Assembly (NCBI GenBank): GCA_928212115.1
Contig: CAKMRJ010003334.1
Coordinates: 96,499,671 to 96,563,670, forward strand
From: Lactuca virosa
Taxonomy: Eukaryota; Streptophyta; Magnoliopsida; Asterales; Asteraceae
DNA: 64,000 nucleotides
Direction of reading: 5' to 3'
This document shows, one piece after another, positions 23,775 through 35,682 of this stretch. A program made the position numbers and the translations under genes. The notes under the pieces were generated by a model that worked only from the letters and a program-made list of their open reading frames with translations, did no database searches and was not told where the DNA came from. Positions within the stretch are counted from its first letter, which is position 1, and the number at the start of each line of letters is the position of its first letter.

Positions 23775-24641
23775 TGTTGGATTAGGTGTCTAAGCCCATA
23801 ACTATAATGGTATGTACTTGAATTGATAGCAGCACAGTCCTTTTGGGTTGCCCTCAACCTAGCAACTGGACAAGGAAATTATGAAAGGAGAGATATTAAT
23901 TTATAAGATTAATAAATTAATATATATATATATATAATGATTTATAATATGTTAATGGATTAATATATTAATTAGAAATCATTATGTTTAATTAATTGTT
24001 AGCCAGAAATTAATCAGAATTGATTTTGGGGTTAAAAGAATTAATTATAAGGTGCAGGGACTAGTTTGCAATTATCTAATAGTTGAGTGGAAGGCTCTAG
24101 AACCCCCTTGGAATAGGGTGGACGAAATCTTTAGGGGAAACCCTAATAATTTCGTCCATAGGGGCTTGGATAAGGCCCTTGGGTTTGCTTAGGCCCTAAG
24201 CAAAGGATAACTAGGGTTTCCCTTAAACCCTAGATCCCTCAGCTATATAAGGAGCCTCCTGGTTCATGTTTTTGGACACTCTTTCTTTTAAAGAAACCCT
24301 AAGGCCGAGATTTTGCATACTCCCTCTCCCCTCTCTCTTCTACTTTCCTTCTTGCTAGTCATTGGGTGTGATTCCATTAGAGGCATTACACTTGTGGTGC
24401 TAAAGCTTCCAAGAAGATCAAGATCAAGATCAAGGGAATATCAATTGTTTGCTATAACAATTGAAAGGTATGTAAACCCTAAACCCTAGTTTGTTAATTT
24501 CGAAATTAGCCTCTCTCCTCTAGGGTTTTAGTTTTGCAATTCAAAGTTGTATGTTCAATAGTTAAAACATAGATCCAAAGTAGGTTGCATGTGAACTTAG
24601 GAATTGTTTTCTAGTTTATTTGTTGTACCTAAAACCCATCA
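23775..24641 (+). mobile_element. Copia 3' LTR
   Basis: Matches the 5' LTR end to end (TGTTGG...CCCATCA, TATA box at about 24243). The downstream flank returns to Helitron sequence. Confidence 0.95.
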
Positions 24642-25848
24642 ATAATGTATAATTAATTGTGTAATAATATATTCATTTGTTTATTATGTTTGTTTTATTT
24701 TTTTGTAATAATTAAAATATTTTTATTTCATAGAGTATATGGAGTGTGCTCAGCAATGTTTCAAATCTACTTCGAATTATACGACAAGAACTCCGTTATC
24801 TAAGTGTTCAAACATCTAATATTGAAGAAACAGCCGCATTTGCAAACTGGATTTTGAATATAGGTGAATGAAAGGTTGGTGGCTTAAACGACGGCGAGGC
24901 AATTGTTGATATACCAGATGATATTCTCATTACAGATTCATCGGATCCTATTGGTTCATTAATTACATTTGTCTATCATTCTATTGTTGAAAATGCCAAT
25001 AATCCGATGTTTTTTTCAAGAAAGAGCAATCCTTGCACCGAAAAATGAAATTGTTCAAGAAATAAACAATCGTTTGTTAAAATTATTTCCTGGAGATGAA
25101 AAAGAATACTTAAGTTCAGACAGTCTTTGTCAATCGGAGTTTGTACACGATGACTTTGACGAATCTTTATACTCTCCTGATGTTCTAAATGGCCTTAGAC
25201 CTTCAGGTATGCCAATTCATAAATTGGTATTAAAAGTCGGTGTTCCAGTTATGTTATTGAAGAATATTGACCAGAAATACGGTTTGTGTAATGGAACAAG
25301 GCTGCGAGTTATAGCATTGGGTAAGCGTGTTATAGAAGCAGAGATAATTTCTGGAAGTAATATAGGAAAACGTACGTTTATTCCAAGAATGTCACTGACC
25401 CCGTCGGATAAAAGGATTCATTTCACATTTCAGTGAAGACAGTTTCCACTTGTTGTATTCTTTGCGATGACAATAAACAAAAGTCAAGGACAATCGCTAT
25501 CAAAGGTTGGGTTTGTTTTTTAGACAACCAGTGTTTACTCATGGACAGTTGTATGTTGCATTGTCTAGAGTTAAAAGCAGAGACGGATTGAAAATATTAA
25601 TTTTAGACAACGAAGGAAACCCTACCAATAAGACATATAATGTTGTATTCAAAGAAGTATTTGGAAATTTATGATTTGTAAAAATTATTTAGAATATTTC
25701 ATTAATGATTTTTTTTTGTATTTTGGGTTCAGTTACATACTTATTCAATAAACTCTTCACTTATATGTGTTGTATTATTTTAATAATTTTCAAAATTTTA
25801 TATTATTTATTTCAAAAAACCCGTATAACACACGAGTCTTACACCTAG
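24642..25848 (+). mobile_element. Helitron 3' portion with terminus
   Basis: The terminus reads TCTTACACCTAG followed by T (25849), preceded by an imperfect hairpin (CCCGTATAACACACGAG). This matches the Helitron 3' rule of hairpin plus CTRR inserted before T. It carries the helicase C-terminus. With 15879-16356 it makes a Helitron that has lost or hidden its middle. Confidence 0.75.
24733..25674 (+). pseudogene. Helitron PIF1-like helicase, C-terminal part (broken)
   Basis: Segments read FANWILNIGE, NDGEAIVDIPDD, ERAILAPKNEIVQEINNRLL, NGTRLRVIALG and TINKSQGQSLSKVG, then a final segment ending near 25674. These are the conserved C-terminal motifs of the PIF1 family helicase fused to Rep in plant Helitrons. 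Frame breaks occur near 24870 (stop), 25015, 25435 and 25515. The longest clean stretch is 24969-25436. The walker A and Rep regions are absent here. Confidence 0.85.
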
Positions 25849-26356
25849 TACAATTAATAAAACTACAAAAAAAAATCAATGAAATTATCACTATAATACA
25901 TGCATGAATAATAAATCAAGCTCTTTTATCATCTCATATTAATAAGAGAAACATCAAGATTTTATATTTATTGTATACAATATGATCTAATAAAATAAAG
26001 TATAAACCTTTTGAAGCTACAAATACATTTTTTTTTATTACAGTGAGGAAATTAGGTTATTACAGTGAGGAAATTAGGTTTGAAAATTAAATATCATAAA
26101 TATTTGTACGGTAAGTTAAATGTGTCCACAAAGAAAATTTAAAAGAACTAAGGATATCAATTTTAAATTAACCGATCTCTCCTCGATTAAAGCTAATGGA
26201 TATTGAGTTTTCGTATTGCTAATAAGCATTAGTAGGTTTTGCATTAATTGTGTTCTTGAATCAAACATCTATGGATCATTCATTCTCTAATTAAATAGAA
26301 TGAAAACATTAATTTTAATTTAATTAAAAAAAACTACAAAATGACATGTGGATTTA
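25849..26356. other. AT-rich spacer with short tandem duplication
   Basis: No gene. A 22-bp segment (ATTACAGTGAGGAAATTAGGTT) is duplicated head to tail at about 26038-26080. The last 20 bases resemble the ACAAAATGACAT repeat inside the non-autonomous Helitron near 3340 and continue, after the LINE, at 29835. Confidence 0.5.
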
Positions 26357-26909
26357 TAAATCGAGATTTTTCCTGGCTATTGCTGGCTACTGAAATGGTA
26401 TTGCGGGTGAAACCATTTTGGTAAACGTCTATGCCCTTCAAACCCCATCTTACAAAAAAAATTTGTGGTCCAAGCTTATTGATTTGATGAATTCGAGACA
26501 AGGTAATTGGGTTGTTTTCGGGGATTTTAATGCAGTAAGGAGACCGGATGAACGTTTCAATTCGGCGTTTTGTCCACGTATCGCTGCCAACTTCAACAAA
26601 TTTATAAACGATGCCGGGTTGATTGATCTCAATATGGGGGGTAGGCGATTTTACTATTGTGAAGTTGGTTGTAAACTCAGTAAACTGGATCGTGTGCTCG
26701 TCAATCACTCCTTTCTTGCTTGCTTTCCTTCGGACTCTGTGTTGGCCTTACCTTGTGAATTTTCCGATCATTCTCCGGTGATCCTTAGCACATTCCGTCT
26801 TGATTTCGGCCCCCAACCATTTCGGTTTTATAATTCCTGTATGATGCGAGATGGTTTTGATTTAATTGTAACGAGGGTGTGGAGGGACTTCAAGGGTGGG
26901 GGCCCGTGA
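26357..26909 (+). pseudogene. LINE endonuclease domain (partial)
   Basis: Endonuclease/exonuclease/phosphatase-fold motifs are visible: NVYALQTP, WVVFGDFNAV with the catalytic DFN, KLDRVLVN, and the C-terminal SDHSPV. The first third of the domain is missing and there is an in-frame stop before NGIAGETILV at about 26391. The missing part fits 5' truncation during target-primed insertion. Confidence 0.85.
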
Positions 26910-27569
26910 TCGTTACTTATCCAAAAAACTAAAGTATTTAAAGGATGAAATTCGAAATTGGCGTAGAATTGATTGGGAAAAGGAGAACAAAATGTATTCT
27001 GGTCTTAAAATAAAAGTTGGCGAATTGGATCTGGCTGCGGAAACAAAGATTTTAAATGAGGTGGAGCTTTCTTGTTTAAGGGATTGTGAACAACAAATCT
27101 TGCACTTGGAAAAATTAAAAAAAAAAATGGATCTTATGCAAAAATAAAAAATTAAGTGGTTAACGGACGGTGATGAAAATTCAATATTTTATCACAATTC
27201 CCTTAAACCTAAGATCAGAAAATGTCATATTAATGGGTTGATGGTAAATGGCGAAGGGATCACCGGAGTTGATCCCATAAAAAAATGAGGTTCTTCGTTT
27301 TTTTGGCGCCAAATTTAGAGAGGAATGCAGCTCAAGGCCGGTTTTTTCCAACTCCAACTTTGCTTCCCTCTCAGAATCTGATAGGAGTTTTCTTGAGGCC
27401 CCCATTCAACTTGATGAGATTAAGAGCGCCATCTGGAGTTGTGGGAATGAGAAAGCGTCGCCCTGGCGGTTTTACTTTCAAATTTCTCAAAGAATTTTGG
27501 TATATTGTGCAGGATGATGTTATGAGATTTGTTAAGCAATTCGAAAGCGTTTGATCAATTTCCAAGGGC

Positions 27570-28600
27570 TGCAACTCCTCATTCATTACACTTGTTCCTA
27601 AGGTCAAAGACCCCCTTTCTCTCAGTGATTACCGACCTATTAGCTTAATTGGGTGTTTGTATAAGATCATCACGAAAACCCTTGCCTCAAGAATTAAACG
27701 GGTTATTGGATCTATTATTGGTGAAGTCCAAATTGCTTTCGTTGAAGGAAGAAATATCCTTGATGGGCCTATGATCATTAACGAAGTCTATTCTTGGGCA
27801 AAGAGATCTAAGACAAGGATATTCCTATTTAAAGTGGACTTTGATAAGGCTTTCGACTCCATTAATTAGACGTATCTTGATTCGATCATGGCTCAAATGG
27901 GATTCGGTATAAATTGGAGATTATGGATAAGGGGTTGTTTGTCGTCATCTCGTGCTTTCGTTCTTATCAATGGCTCGGCTTCTAAAGAGTTCCCAATCAC
28001 TAAAGGCGTTCGACAAGGGGACCCGCTCTCCCCGTTCCTCTTTATTATAGCATTGGAAGGTCTTAATGTCGCTTTGAAAACCGCATGTCAAAAATCTCTT
28101 TATCATGGTATCAACATCCCAAACAATGGTCCTTCGGTTTCGCGTCTCTTTTATGCCGACGATGTTATTTTTGTTGGTACATGGGAAAGCACCAAGTTCA
28201 TAAATTTGGCGCGTATTCTTAGGTGCTTTCATGCAACCTCCGGTTTAAAGGTGAACTTCCATAAATCTAAAGTATATGGTGTTGGAGTCTCGGATGGGGA
28301 AATCGACAATTGTGCCCGTATTCTTGGATGTGAGGTGGGTAGTTTTCCATTTAAGTTTCTAGGTGTCTCGGTTGGAGCTAATATGGCTCTTAAGAGGAAT
28401 TGGCAGCCAGTCATTGAAAGAGTCTAAAAGCAGCTTTCCTGTTGGAAAGCCAAAATTTTATCGTTTGGTGGTCAGGCTACCCATACCAAATCAGTTCTCG
28501 GCAGCTTGCCTCTCGATTTTTTCTCTATCTTCAAGGCGCCCAGCTCCGTTATAAATTTATTAGAGAAATTGCGAAGACGATTTCTTTGGGATGGTAATGA
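27570..28600 (+). pseudogene. LINE reverse transcriptase (broken)
   Basis: The frame runs through DYRPISLIGCLYKI, the KVDFDKAFDSI motif (first catalytic Asp) to a stop at about 27867, then GVRQGDPLSPFLF and the catalytic YADD near 28153, and onward to a stop near 28425. The order and spacing of motifs are those of plant L1-like LINEs. At least three stops or shifts separate the pieces. Confidence 0.9.
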
Positions 28601-29740
28601 AGATAAAAACAAGATTTAGGTCCTAAAGATAAAGGAGGACTTGGAATTGGATCATTGGTTTCTCTTAATTGGGCTTTGATGTTTAAGTGGATCTGGCGAT
28701 TCAAATCTGATCCAAATGCCCTTTGGCGTAGGGTTATCTGTGGGACTCACAATTTGTACAAGAAGCCGATATCTACACTTGCTAAGAACTCCATTTCGGG
28801 AGTACGGCTGAATATCACCAAGACAATTGTTGCACTAGAAAATATTTGTATCAATTTATCGTCTGTTTTTTGAAACAAAAATTAGATCTGGCAAGAATTT
28901 TTTTTTTTGGCTTGACAATTGGATGGGTGATGGGGACTTTGCTACCAAATTTTCTCATATTTATGAGCTGGACCGGGAAAAAAATCATGTTTTATTGTTG
29001 AAAGACTATGCATTTCTAATGGAGGTTGGGCTTGGAAGAGACAACCGAAGTTCCAGGTGGAGTTATCCGAATTTGATGTGCTGAAAAGGTTGGTATCTTC
29101 AATTACCCTTTCCGATGGACCCGATTCTTGGTGCTCGACCTTGTCTAACGATGGCAAGTTTAATGTACGTGATTTGCGATTACTAATTGACTCCTATATA
29201 ACTGGCTCGATGTCTAATGTCACCCGCTAGCTTCGTACCATGCCATTGAATGTCAACTACTTTATATGGAGAGCTAGTATGGGCAGAATCCCCACTCTGG
29301 GTGAACTCTGGTGTCGTGTGATTAATATTGCCAACTCTAATTGTCAATGGTGTGATGATATCAAAGAGACTGACCACATTTTTGATGAATGTTGTTTCAT
29401 TCGTGACGTGTTAACTCGTATTATGAGGTGGTGTGGCATCGCATATCAGTACTTTACTTTGACAGAAGTACTTTGATTCTGTCAGGGAGATAATTACGTT
29501 CGCTGCCAATTGGGGCAATTGCCCTAAAAAACCTAAGGTGTTTATTGCCATCATTTACGGTTATATTTGGTGCATTTGGAAAGTGCGGTGTGATAGGCTA
29601 TTCAACAAAGTGTGTGTTGCTCCGGCAAAAGTGAGTGACAATATTCTTAGCCTTGTATTCAATTGGGTGACACATAGAGGGCAGTTTGGGAATTGTAACC
29701 GGGTAACTTGGTGTTGTTTTCCTCTCAACATTGTGTAATC
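28601..29740 (+). pseudogene. LINE C-terminal region with zf-RVT domain
   Basis: The segment FIWRASMGRIPTLGELWCRV followed by CQWCDDIKETDHIFDEC (about 29258-29390) carries the Cys-Cys-His-Cys pattern of the zinc-binding region that follows plant LINE reverse transcriptases. The linker upstream (28655-28870) holds fragments such as NWALMFKWIWRF, also usual in this family. Several frame breaks are present. Confidence 0.8.
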
Positions 29741-29834
29741 TTGTCTTTGTTGTTTGTTGTCCTGTCTTGTTTTTTTAGGCAGTGGTTTTTTAATAAAATT
29801 TCGTCGTTTCCAAAAATATATATATGTGGATTTA

Positions 29835-31304
29835 AATTTATTAAAAAAAAAACCATAAAATTACATGTGGCAAGTTCAATAAGAAGATGACATTTATCTA
29901 TTTATTAATTAGAATAGATAAACAAAAACATGGTTGTTCGATTTGAGCAAAATAATTTTTAATCCTCATTAAATTCCCGTTTGTTTGTTTTTGACATTTC
30001 AACCACCAACTGCCCTTATCCTTTGTATGTTTCCAAGCGAATGGCCACATATTCCAAAATATCGATTTGCTATGATTTGCTTAAATATTGGGCATCACCA
30101 TCACCAACCCATAATATCAAATGTCTCGTATATCACCACCACCTCCACCGTCATCAACAGGTCCACCACCACTATTCATCCATCAGCCATCGATGTCAAA
30201 ACAATCACCATTATTAACATCAATGTCATTCATCAAACTATGTTTCAAATAATTCCTAGATACATACAGACCTCAAAATCTTATAGTATTTGTATACAGT
30301 CCGAATAACTAGAAATGTACTAATATTTCTTGTAATATTATGTTAAAATCAGTTATAAGCAATCATTTCATAGCAAGCACAAATTGTATTTTTTTATAAA
30401 AGTAAAGTCTTCGTCACTTACAACTATTTTCTTTAGGGTACTTGAATTCATATTTGAGTTGTTATTCATAATGACCAAACCTTTCCTGATCATATGCCAG
30501 TTTTAGGAGCCATTTGGAAAGCTCTTGGGTTACGGAATCACCTCTTTGATGAGTTTTTCCAATTGATCATTAATTTGTTCGAAATCAATTTTTATGAAAC
30601 AAGGAAATATGACAACCCTTGTTTCTCTTTACCTTTAAGTTTTCCAACATATTTACATACATATTAACATAGATGCATGCCTACCTACATAAACATATAC
30701 ATATATACCATTTAAATGATCAGGTCACCATTTTTAAGTGATTAAAATCTTAGATTGTATCTGTCTTATTTAAATGTTATTACGCAACCGATTGTAAAAC
30801 TTTTACTAAGTTTTGAATAAGCAAGTAAAAAAACGATATTCAGTTGAATTTAAGTTGAAGGAATAATGAACATGACAATTGAGAGAACATTCAACGAATG
30901 AGAGATTCTTCATAAATGAATTCATTATTCCGATGTAATCCATAAAAGTAAAATGAAACAAAACATTATATAATGTCATGTCGTTTTCAAGTGAATTTTC
31001 CCGTGAACAAGTGAAGTACAAAAACCATCCCCTACTTATTTCAAACGAACATGTTTACCCCCTGAAAACTTTTATTTTTTCAGATTCACCAACACTTTAT
31101 AATTTATATCCAGACCAAATTAACGATCGGGAGTTGCGGACAGAGGGAATAAAGGTAACGTACCCTTTTTTTATCTTCAGATCGTCGGAAGTCATGGTCC
31201 ACCGCGCTCGCTTTTCTTCTTTTTGTTTTTGGAAAAGAGTGAAAGCTGATAAATATGTTCCTTTTGATCATCAGATCCAACTGCTCCAGTTAAGAAGACG
31301 ACGA
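29835..31304. other. Intergenic, no gene recognised
   Basis: The first 100 bases continue the ACATGTGGCAA repeat interrupted by the LINE. The rest is AT-rich with short chance frames. A histidine-rich frame near 30085-30200 reflects CACCAC-rich DNA, not a protein family. Confidence 0.5.
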
Positions 31305-31544
31305 TCATGATGTCAGTGTCACGCCTCTTCTGATCTCAGAATTTTGTTCGTTTTTGGATTTTTCATGGAACAAAAAAGTATTTGCAGGGAGGGAGACAGG
31401 ATCAGAGTAGGTGAAGAATGTCGGGGCGATCGGAATGATTGGTCGGCCGGTGATATTGCCAATACGAGTAGCTGCCTCTGCCACCGCGAGAATCTCATTA
31501 TCCGTCGTCGTCCCCGATCGGTGATGCATCGTTTTCATCCACAA
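31305..31544 (-). CDS. Possible short coding exon, unidentified
   Basis: A minus-strand frame of up to 79 codons sits in a local GC-rich patch. The central part (NEILAVAEAATRIGNITGRP) looks protein-like, and a candidate ATG follows a T-rich leader. The C-terminal part looks less convincing. I recognise no family. It could be the first exon of a lost gene, or chance. Confidence 0.2.
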   Translation of the reverse strand: MWMKTMHHRSGTTTDNEILAVAEAATRIGNITGRPIIPIAPTFFTYSDPVSLPANTFLFHEKSKNEQNSEIRRGVTLTS

Positions 31545-31859
31545 AAGAGATACAGTGTTTTGCAGCAGGCAGCGAATAAGGATGATACGATTCTAACAGT
31601 TGTTGCCATACATGCTTCAGAAATTTGTACCCACTGCATTAAGCTACTTGTACAATTGGAAAGCACGCTTTATAACTGCTGTTACGTTGTAAAATAGGCG
31701 GAGTAAAAGTGAGACTGTAACGACTTTTAATCAGTTAAAAGGGCTTTGATTGATTAGTTGATACTTTTGATGTGTCTTGTTAAAATTTAGAACAATTAAT
31801 GTATAAAAAGTACGATTATAAAAAGTTTAATCAGTTAAATAATAATTAAAATCTTTAAA

Positions 31860-32572
31860 TACGACAAATTATGAGATTTTAAACATTTTTCTAACATTTT
31901 TGGCATGTTAGAGTATCCATCTCATTGTGCATTAATTATAGGTTAGGCGACGTTAATTAATCGAATAAAGATTTTAAACATCTGAAAAGTGTATCTAGCA
32001 TTTTCGGCATATTAGACTACCCACCCCACTGTACATTCATTATAGGTTAGGCGACGTTAATCAATCGAATAAATATTTTAAACATTTGAAATATGTATCT
32101 AGCATTTTCGACATGTTAGACTATCCACCCCACTGTACATTCATTATAGGTTAGGCGACGTTAATTAATCGTATAAAGATTTTAAACATTTGAAGTATGC
32201 ATCTAGCATTTTTAGCATGTTAGACTACTCACCTCACTTTACATTCATTATAGCTAATCAAATAAAGATTTTAAACATTTGAAAAATGTATCTAGCATTT
32301 TCGGCATGTTTGACTACCCACCCCACTCTACATTCATTATAGGTTAGGCGATATTAATTAATTGAATAAAGATTTTGAAACATTTGAAATATGTATCTAG
32401 CATTTTCAACATGTTAGACTACTCACCCCACTGTACATTCATTATAAGTTAGGTGATGTTAATTAATCGAATAAATATGTTAAACATTTGAAAAACGTAT
32501 CTAGCATTTTCGGCATGTTAGACTACCCACCCCACTGTACGTTCATTATAGGTTAGGCGACGTTAATCGAAT
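31860..32572. repeat. 104-bp tandem array
   Basis: About six to seven head-to-tail units, marked by GGTTAGGCGACGTTAAT at 31941, 32045, 32149, 32342, 32447 (diverged) and 32551, giving 104- or 105-bp spacing. Each unit also contains TCTAGCATTTTCGGCATGTTAGACTA-like and CCACCCCACTGTACATTCATTATA-like blocks. One unit (about 32190-32270) has lost part of its sequence. No coding frame runs through it. Confidence 0.9.
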
Positions 32573-32582
32573 AATTAGAAGT

Positions 32583-32825
32583 TATTATGAAAATTTAAAT
32601 GTTTACCTTAACCCTAACAAGTTTTCGTATACGTTCCTCGAGGAGGGTTATATGTTCATCTTGCAACTGCACATAACCATATAAGAATCTCAATTGCTTC
32701 TTTAGTTCGGCCACATGATCGACCAACTTTCTAATGATTTCATCATGTGGTGGAGGTGTTGGTGCTTCTATATGTGGGGGTTTCTATGGTGGTAGTGTTT
32801 TCACTATAGATCTAGTGAATGTCAT
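32583..32825 (-). pseudogene. Coiled-coil coding remnant, unidentified
   Basis: Read on the minus strand, about 62 codons lie between a TAG near 32787 and a TAA near 32624-32626. The first part is proline-rich (EAPTPPPHDE). The second part shows heptad-like hydrophobic spacing typical of a coiled coil (VDHVAELKKQLRFL and then LQDEHITLLEERIRKL). An AAG|GTAAAC donor-like site precedes the stop, so the adjoining 104-bp array could be intronic. It recalls the coiled-coil tail of transposon-encoded plant proteins, but I cannot name the family. Confidence 0.4.
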
Positions 32826-33041
32826 ACTTATTACATTATATGTGCTTGTATAATAACAATGTTTGTGTTAGGTATATGTTCATTGGCACAACATATTATT
32901 AACATTCCGGTGCTTGCATAAGTCTTTTAGATTGCGCATAATGTACAATCTTAAAGCAGGAATAATAAATAAATTGATTATTTTGTTATTCATCAATAGT
33001 TTAATGGTTTAATTAGAACTTATAAAAGAGAGAAGAACTTA

Positions 33042-33393
33042 GGGGGTGTTTGGATAAATAGTTTTTAGCTTATTAGCTTATTGCTTATTTGCTTATTGTG
33101 GTGGGAATAAACATTTTTTTAAAATGTGTTTGGATTAGCTTATTGTGGTGGGAATAAGCAATAAGCAATAAGCATTTAAGTGTTTGGCAAAATAAAACAG
33201 TTTATATGAGTAAAATGACCAATAAGCAATAAGCATTCCCCCCATTGCTTATTAAAATCAGCTTATTTTGCTTATTCCTACCACAATAAGCTGATTTTTT
33301 AAGCATCCTATCCAAACACTTAAATTAGCTTATTGTGGTGAGAATAAGCAATAAGCTAATAAGCAGCCATTTTTTCCCTATCCAAACACCCCC
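33042..33393. mobile_element. Tourist-like MITE (PIF/Harbinger) with TTA duplication
   Basis: Termini GGGGGTGTTTGGATA and TATCCAAACACCCCC are perfect inverted repeats flanked by TTA on both sides (33039-33041 and 33394-33396), the PIF/Harbinger target duplication. The 352-bp interior is built from repeated AATAAGCAATAAGC-type segments in both orientations, so most of the element can fold back on itself. No coding capacity. Confidence 0.92.
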
Positions 33394-33677
33394 TTAATTT
33401 GCAATTACACGTTTAATTATGATTGTGTAATTATCGATCAAATTATAGATAATTATGTCATTACCTAAAATGTTTGATTGGCTGGCAAGTTTAGCATCAA
33501 AGCTCACCTTATTTAAGAGGTTTGCTTGGTGTGCAAATTTGGCATAAAGGTTTGCTTATATAAGGCAACCTTTTTGGCGCCTCCTTTCTTCCTAGCCTTA
33601 AGAACCACAAATGTTTTTTTTTTGCCTCTCATTCATATTTGGGAAAACTTTAGCCTCCACAAAGAGGGGTTGGTTGT

Positions 33678-34832
33678 TTTATAACATCTCAAAAATAAGA
33701 CCCAAAATTTTTCGTTTTTAAATTAATAAAACCGGTATCCCCAAAAACATCATCATAAAAATCCAAATAAAACAAATGTATCAATCATCATATCACATCA
33801 GAGTAAATCAAGAAAATGCGGACGAAGTGGTGTGTGATCTACAATCATCTCGAGCTCTTCCCTTTGAAAACATAAGTACCTAAAACATAGACTGAAAACT
33901 GTAAGCTCAAAGCTTAGTGAGTTCCCTAAAATACCACATACCATACTTACATTTGCCATAGGCTACCCCTGTGGTCTTTTCCCTGAAATGCCATGGGCTA
34001 CCCCTATGGTCTGACATTCAAGTGTCATGGGCTACCCTCATGGTCTTTCCTTGAAATGTCATGGGCTGCCCCCATGGTATGACATCCAAGTACCATGGGC
34101 TACCCCTATGGTCTTCCATACAAATGCCACGGGCTACCCCCGGGGTCTTCCAATCAAGGATCACAAGGACAAACAGCATTCCACATAACAAGTAATGGGT
34201 CGGCATTGGTGTCTTCGACCCATGGTTATGGTGAGAATACTCACCTCAGACAATTGAAACCCACGGATAAATCTCTGACTGCAAATCCGCTAAAATCCTC
34301 GCGCTATCAATTACCAAAATAACATCAAATTAATAACTGGGTCCCGACTCACACTAAGAGTCCAAAGTAGGGTAAAAGACCTTTTTACCCTTCCTCTAAC
34401 TTGGACCAAGGCCAAGGCCCAATCTAATTGTCCATAAAGCCCAAAATCCATAATAATCATCCAAAGCCCAAATATGGCCTAATTTTCCAAATTCGCCCCA
34501 ATCCCTTTCATGGGCCTTCTCCCAAGAGAGTTCAACAAAACCTCAACAACCCAACCAAAGAATTCTGATGACCTAACATGGCCCAAGACAACCAAGCCCA
34601 CCCAAGCCCAAAACTGAAGCCCAAAACAACAAAATCCAATCCTGCGGAGTACGCAAGGCATACTCAACTTGTACGCTCAACGTACTGCTTAAAGGGCTTG
34701 TACACGCAACGTACATGCTTAAAGGGCTTGTACGCATCACGTACTCACCAACTTGGCCAACTTTCCCATTTTAGCTCTTAATCGATTAAGACCACGACCC
34801 AAGCTCATATTTGACTTCCTTAAGGTGGTTAA
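33678..34832 (-). mobile_element. Gypsy LTR remnant (minus orientation)
   Basis: The left edge (TATAACATCTC) looks like a decayed reverse complement of the TGTTACA end. The right part contains GTACGC/GCGTAC-type motifs (34648-34745) like the LTRs at 38764 and 44871. A tandem array of stem-loops occupies 33955-34155. The right end is cut by the copia LTR at 34833. Confidence 0.6.
33955..34155 (-). repeat. Approximately 36-bp tandem stem-loop array in LTR
   Basis: Six imperfect units carry CATGGGCTACCCCTATG-like cores (for example the perfect inverted repeat CATGGG-CTGCC-CCCATG near 34060). In the LTR's sense strand the loop reads GGCAG or GGTAG. Stems vary between units, with G-T pairs in several. 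Confidence 0.75.
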
Positions 34833-35682
34833 TGTTGGATTAGGTGTCTAAGCCCATAACTATAATTGGTATATGCTTAAATTGATAGTAGCACAGTCCT
34901 TTTGGGTTGCCCTCAAGACTAGCAACCGAGAAGGATGATTTTGGATAAAGAGGTTAATTTATTAATTTGATTAATAAATTTAAATAAATGATTTATTAAT
35001 GTATTATGGAAATAATATATTAATTAGAAATCATATTATTTAATTAATATTTAATCATAAATTAATTAGAATTAATTTCGGGATTAAAAGAATTAATTAA
35101 AAGTGTAGGGACTGAATTGTAATTGTTCAATAGTTGAGCAAAAGGCAATCTAGAACCCTCCATAGGCTATGGACGATTTTTCCTAAAAGATTGGATGATT
35201 TCTTCATGCCTAAGGAATTCTAGAATTATCATTGGAAGATAAACAGGAAAGTTGATAACTGTCCGGTTTAAGATAATCATGGATTAGGGCTTATTTAGGG
35301 TTTCCTGACTGCACTATAAATATGGATATACCCTTAGGATTTCGTGATTCTCTTCTTTGGAAGATCTATATGAAAATTTGAGGCCTTCTCCTCCTTCTCA
35401 ATCATCTTTCATTGCTAGTGTTGGGTGTGAACCATTAGAGGCGTGACATTTGTGACACTTGCTCTCAAGGCTTCAACAACACAAGGAATTTGGATTGCTA
35501 TTACTATATAGTGATCAAGGCATGATTATTCTAACCCTATTTGTGTATTTCGAAACAATAATAGCATGCTAGGGTTTACGTTTTGTTGTTCAAGTTGTAT
35601 GTTCAATTAGAGAAAACGTAGATAAAAAATGTTTAGGGTTGCATGCACACATAGGATTGTTTGTTATGCTCAAAACTCATCG
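34833..35682 (+). mobile_element. Copia 5' LTR (diverged)
   Basis: Collinear with the LTR at 16698-17561, including the TTTTGGGTTGCCCTCA block near the start and the GGTTGCATG...CATAGGATTGTTTG block near the end. The terminus reads CTCATCG instead of CCCATCA. Confidence 0.85.

Larger units (their letters stand above)
16698..24641 (+). mobile_element. Ty1/copia LTR retrotransposon, nearly full length
   Basis: This 7.9-kb element has two closely matching LTRs (864 and 867 bp), a tRNA-Met primer site, a long leader, gag, protease, integrase, reverse transcriptase, RNase H and a PPT, in copia order. It sits between two pieces of a Helitron. Its coding region is broken by many small indels, and no 5-bp TSD is visible (CAAAA before, ATAAT after). 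The copia element at 58590-64000 is a close relative; most protein segments align by eye with only scattered substitutions. Confidence 0.95.
26357..29823 (+). mobile_element. L1-type LINE, 5'-truncated and decayed
   Basis: The 3.5-kb insertion is bounded by an exact 11-bp duplication, ATGTGGATTTA, at 26346-26356 and 29824-29834. The 3' end is A/T-rich (AATAAAATTTCG... then CCAAAAATATAT). Domains on the plus strand in L1 order: apurinic endonuclease (truncated at its N-terminus), reverse transcriptase, then the zinc-binding zf-RVT region. Stops and frameshifts occur throughout, so the copy is dead. Confidence 0.9.

Noticed and set aside
29985..30308. His/Thr-rich 107-codon frame
   Set aside because: It arises from CACCAC/ATCACC-rich DNA. 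Another frame over the same bases is equally open and neither matches a family.
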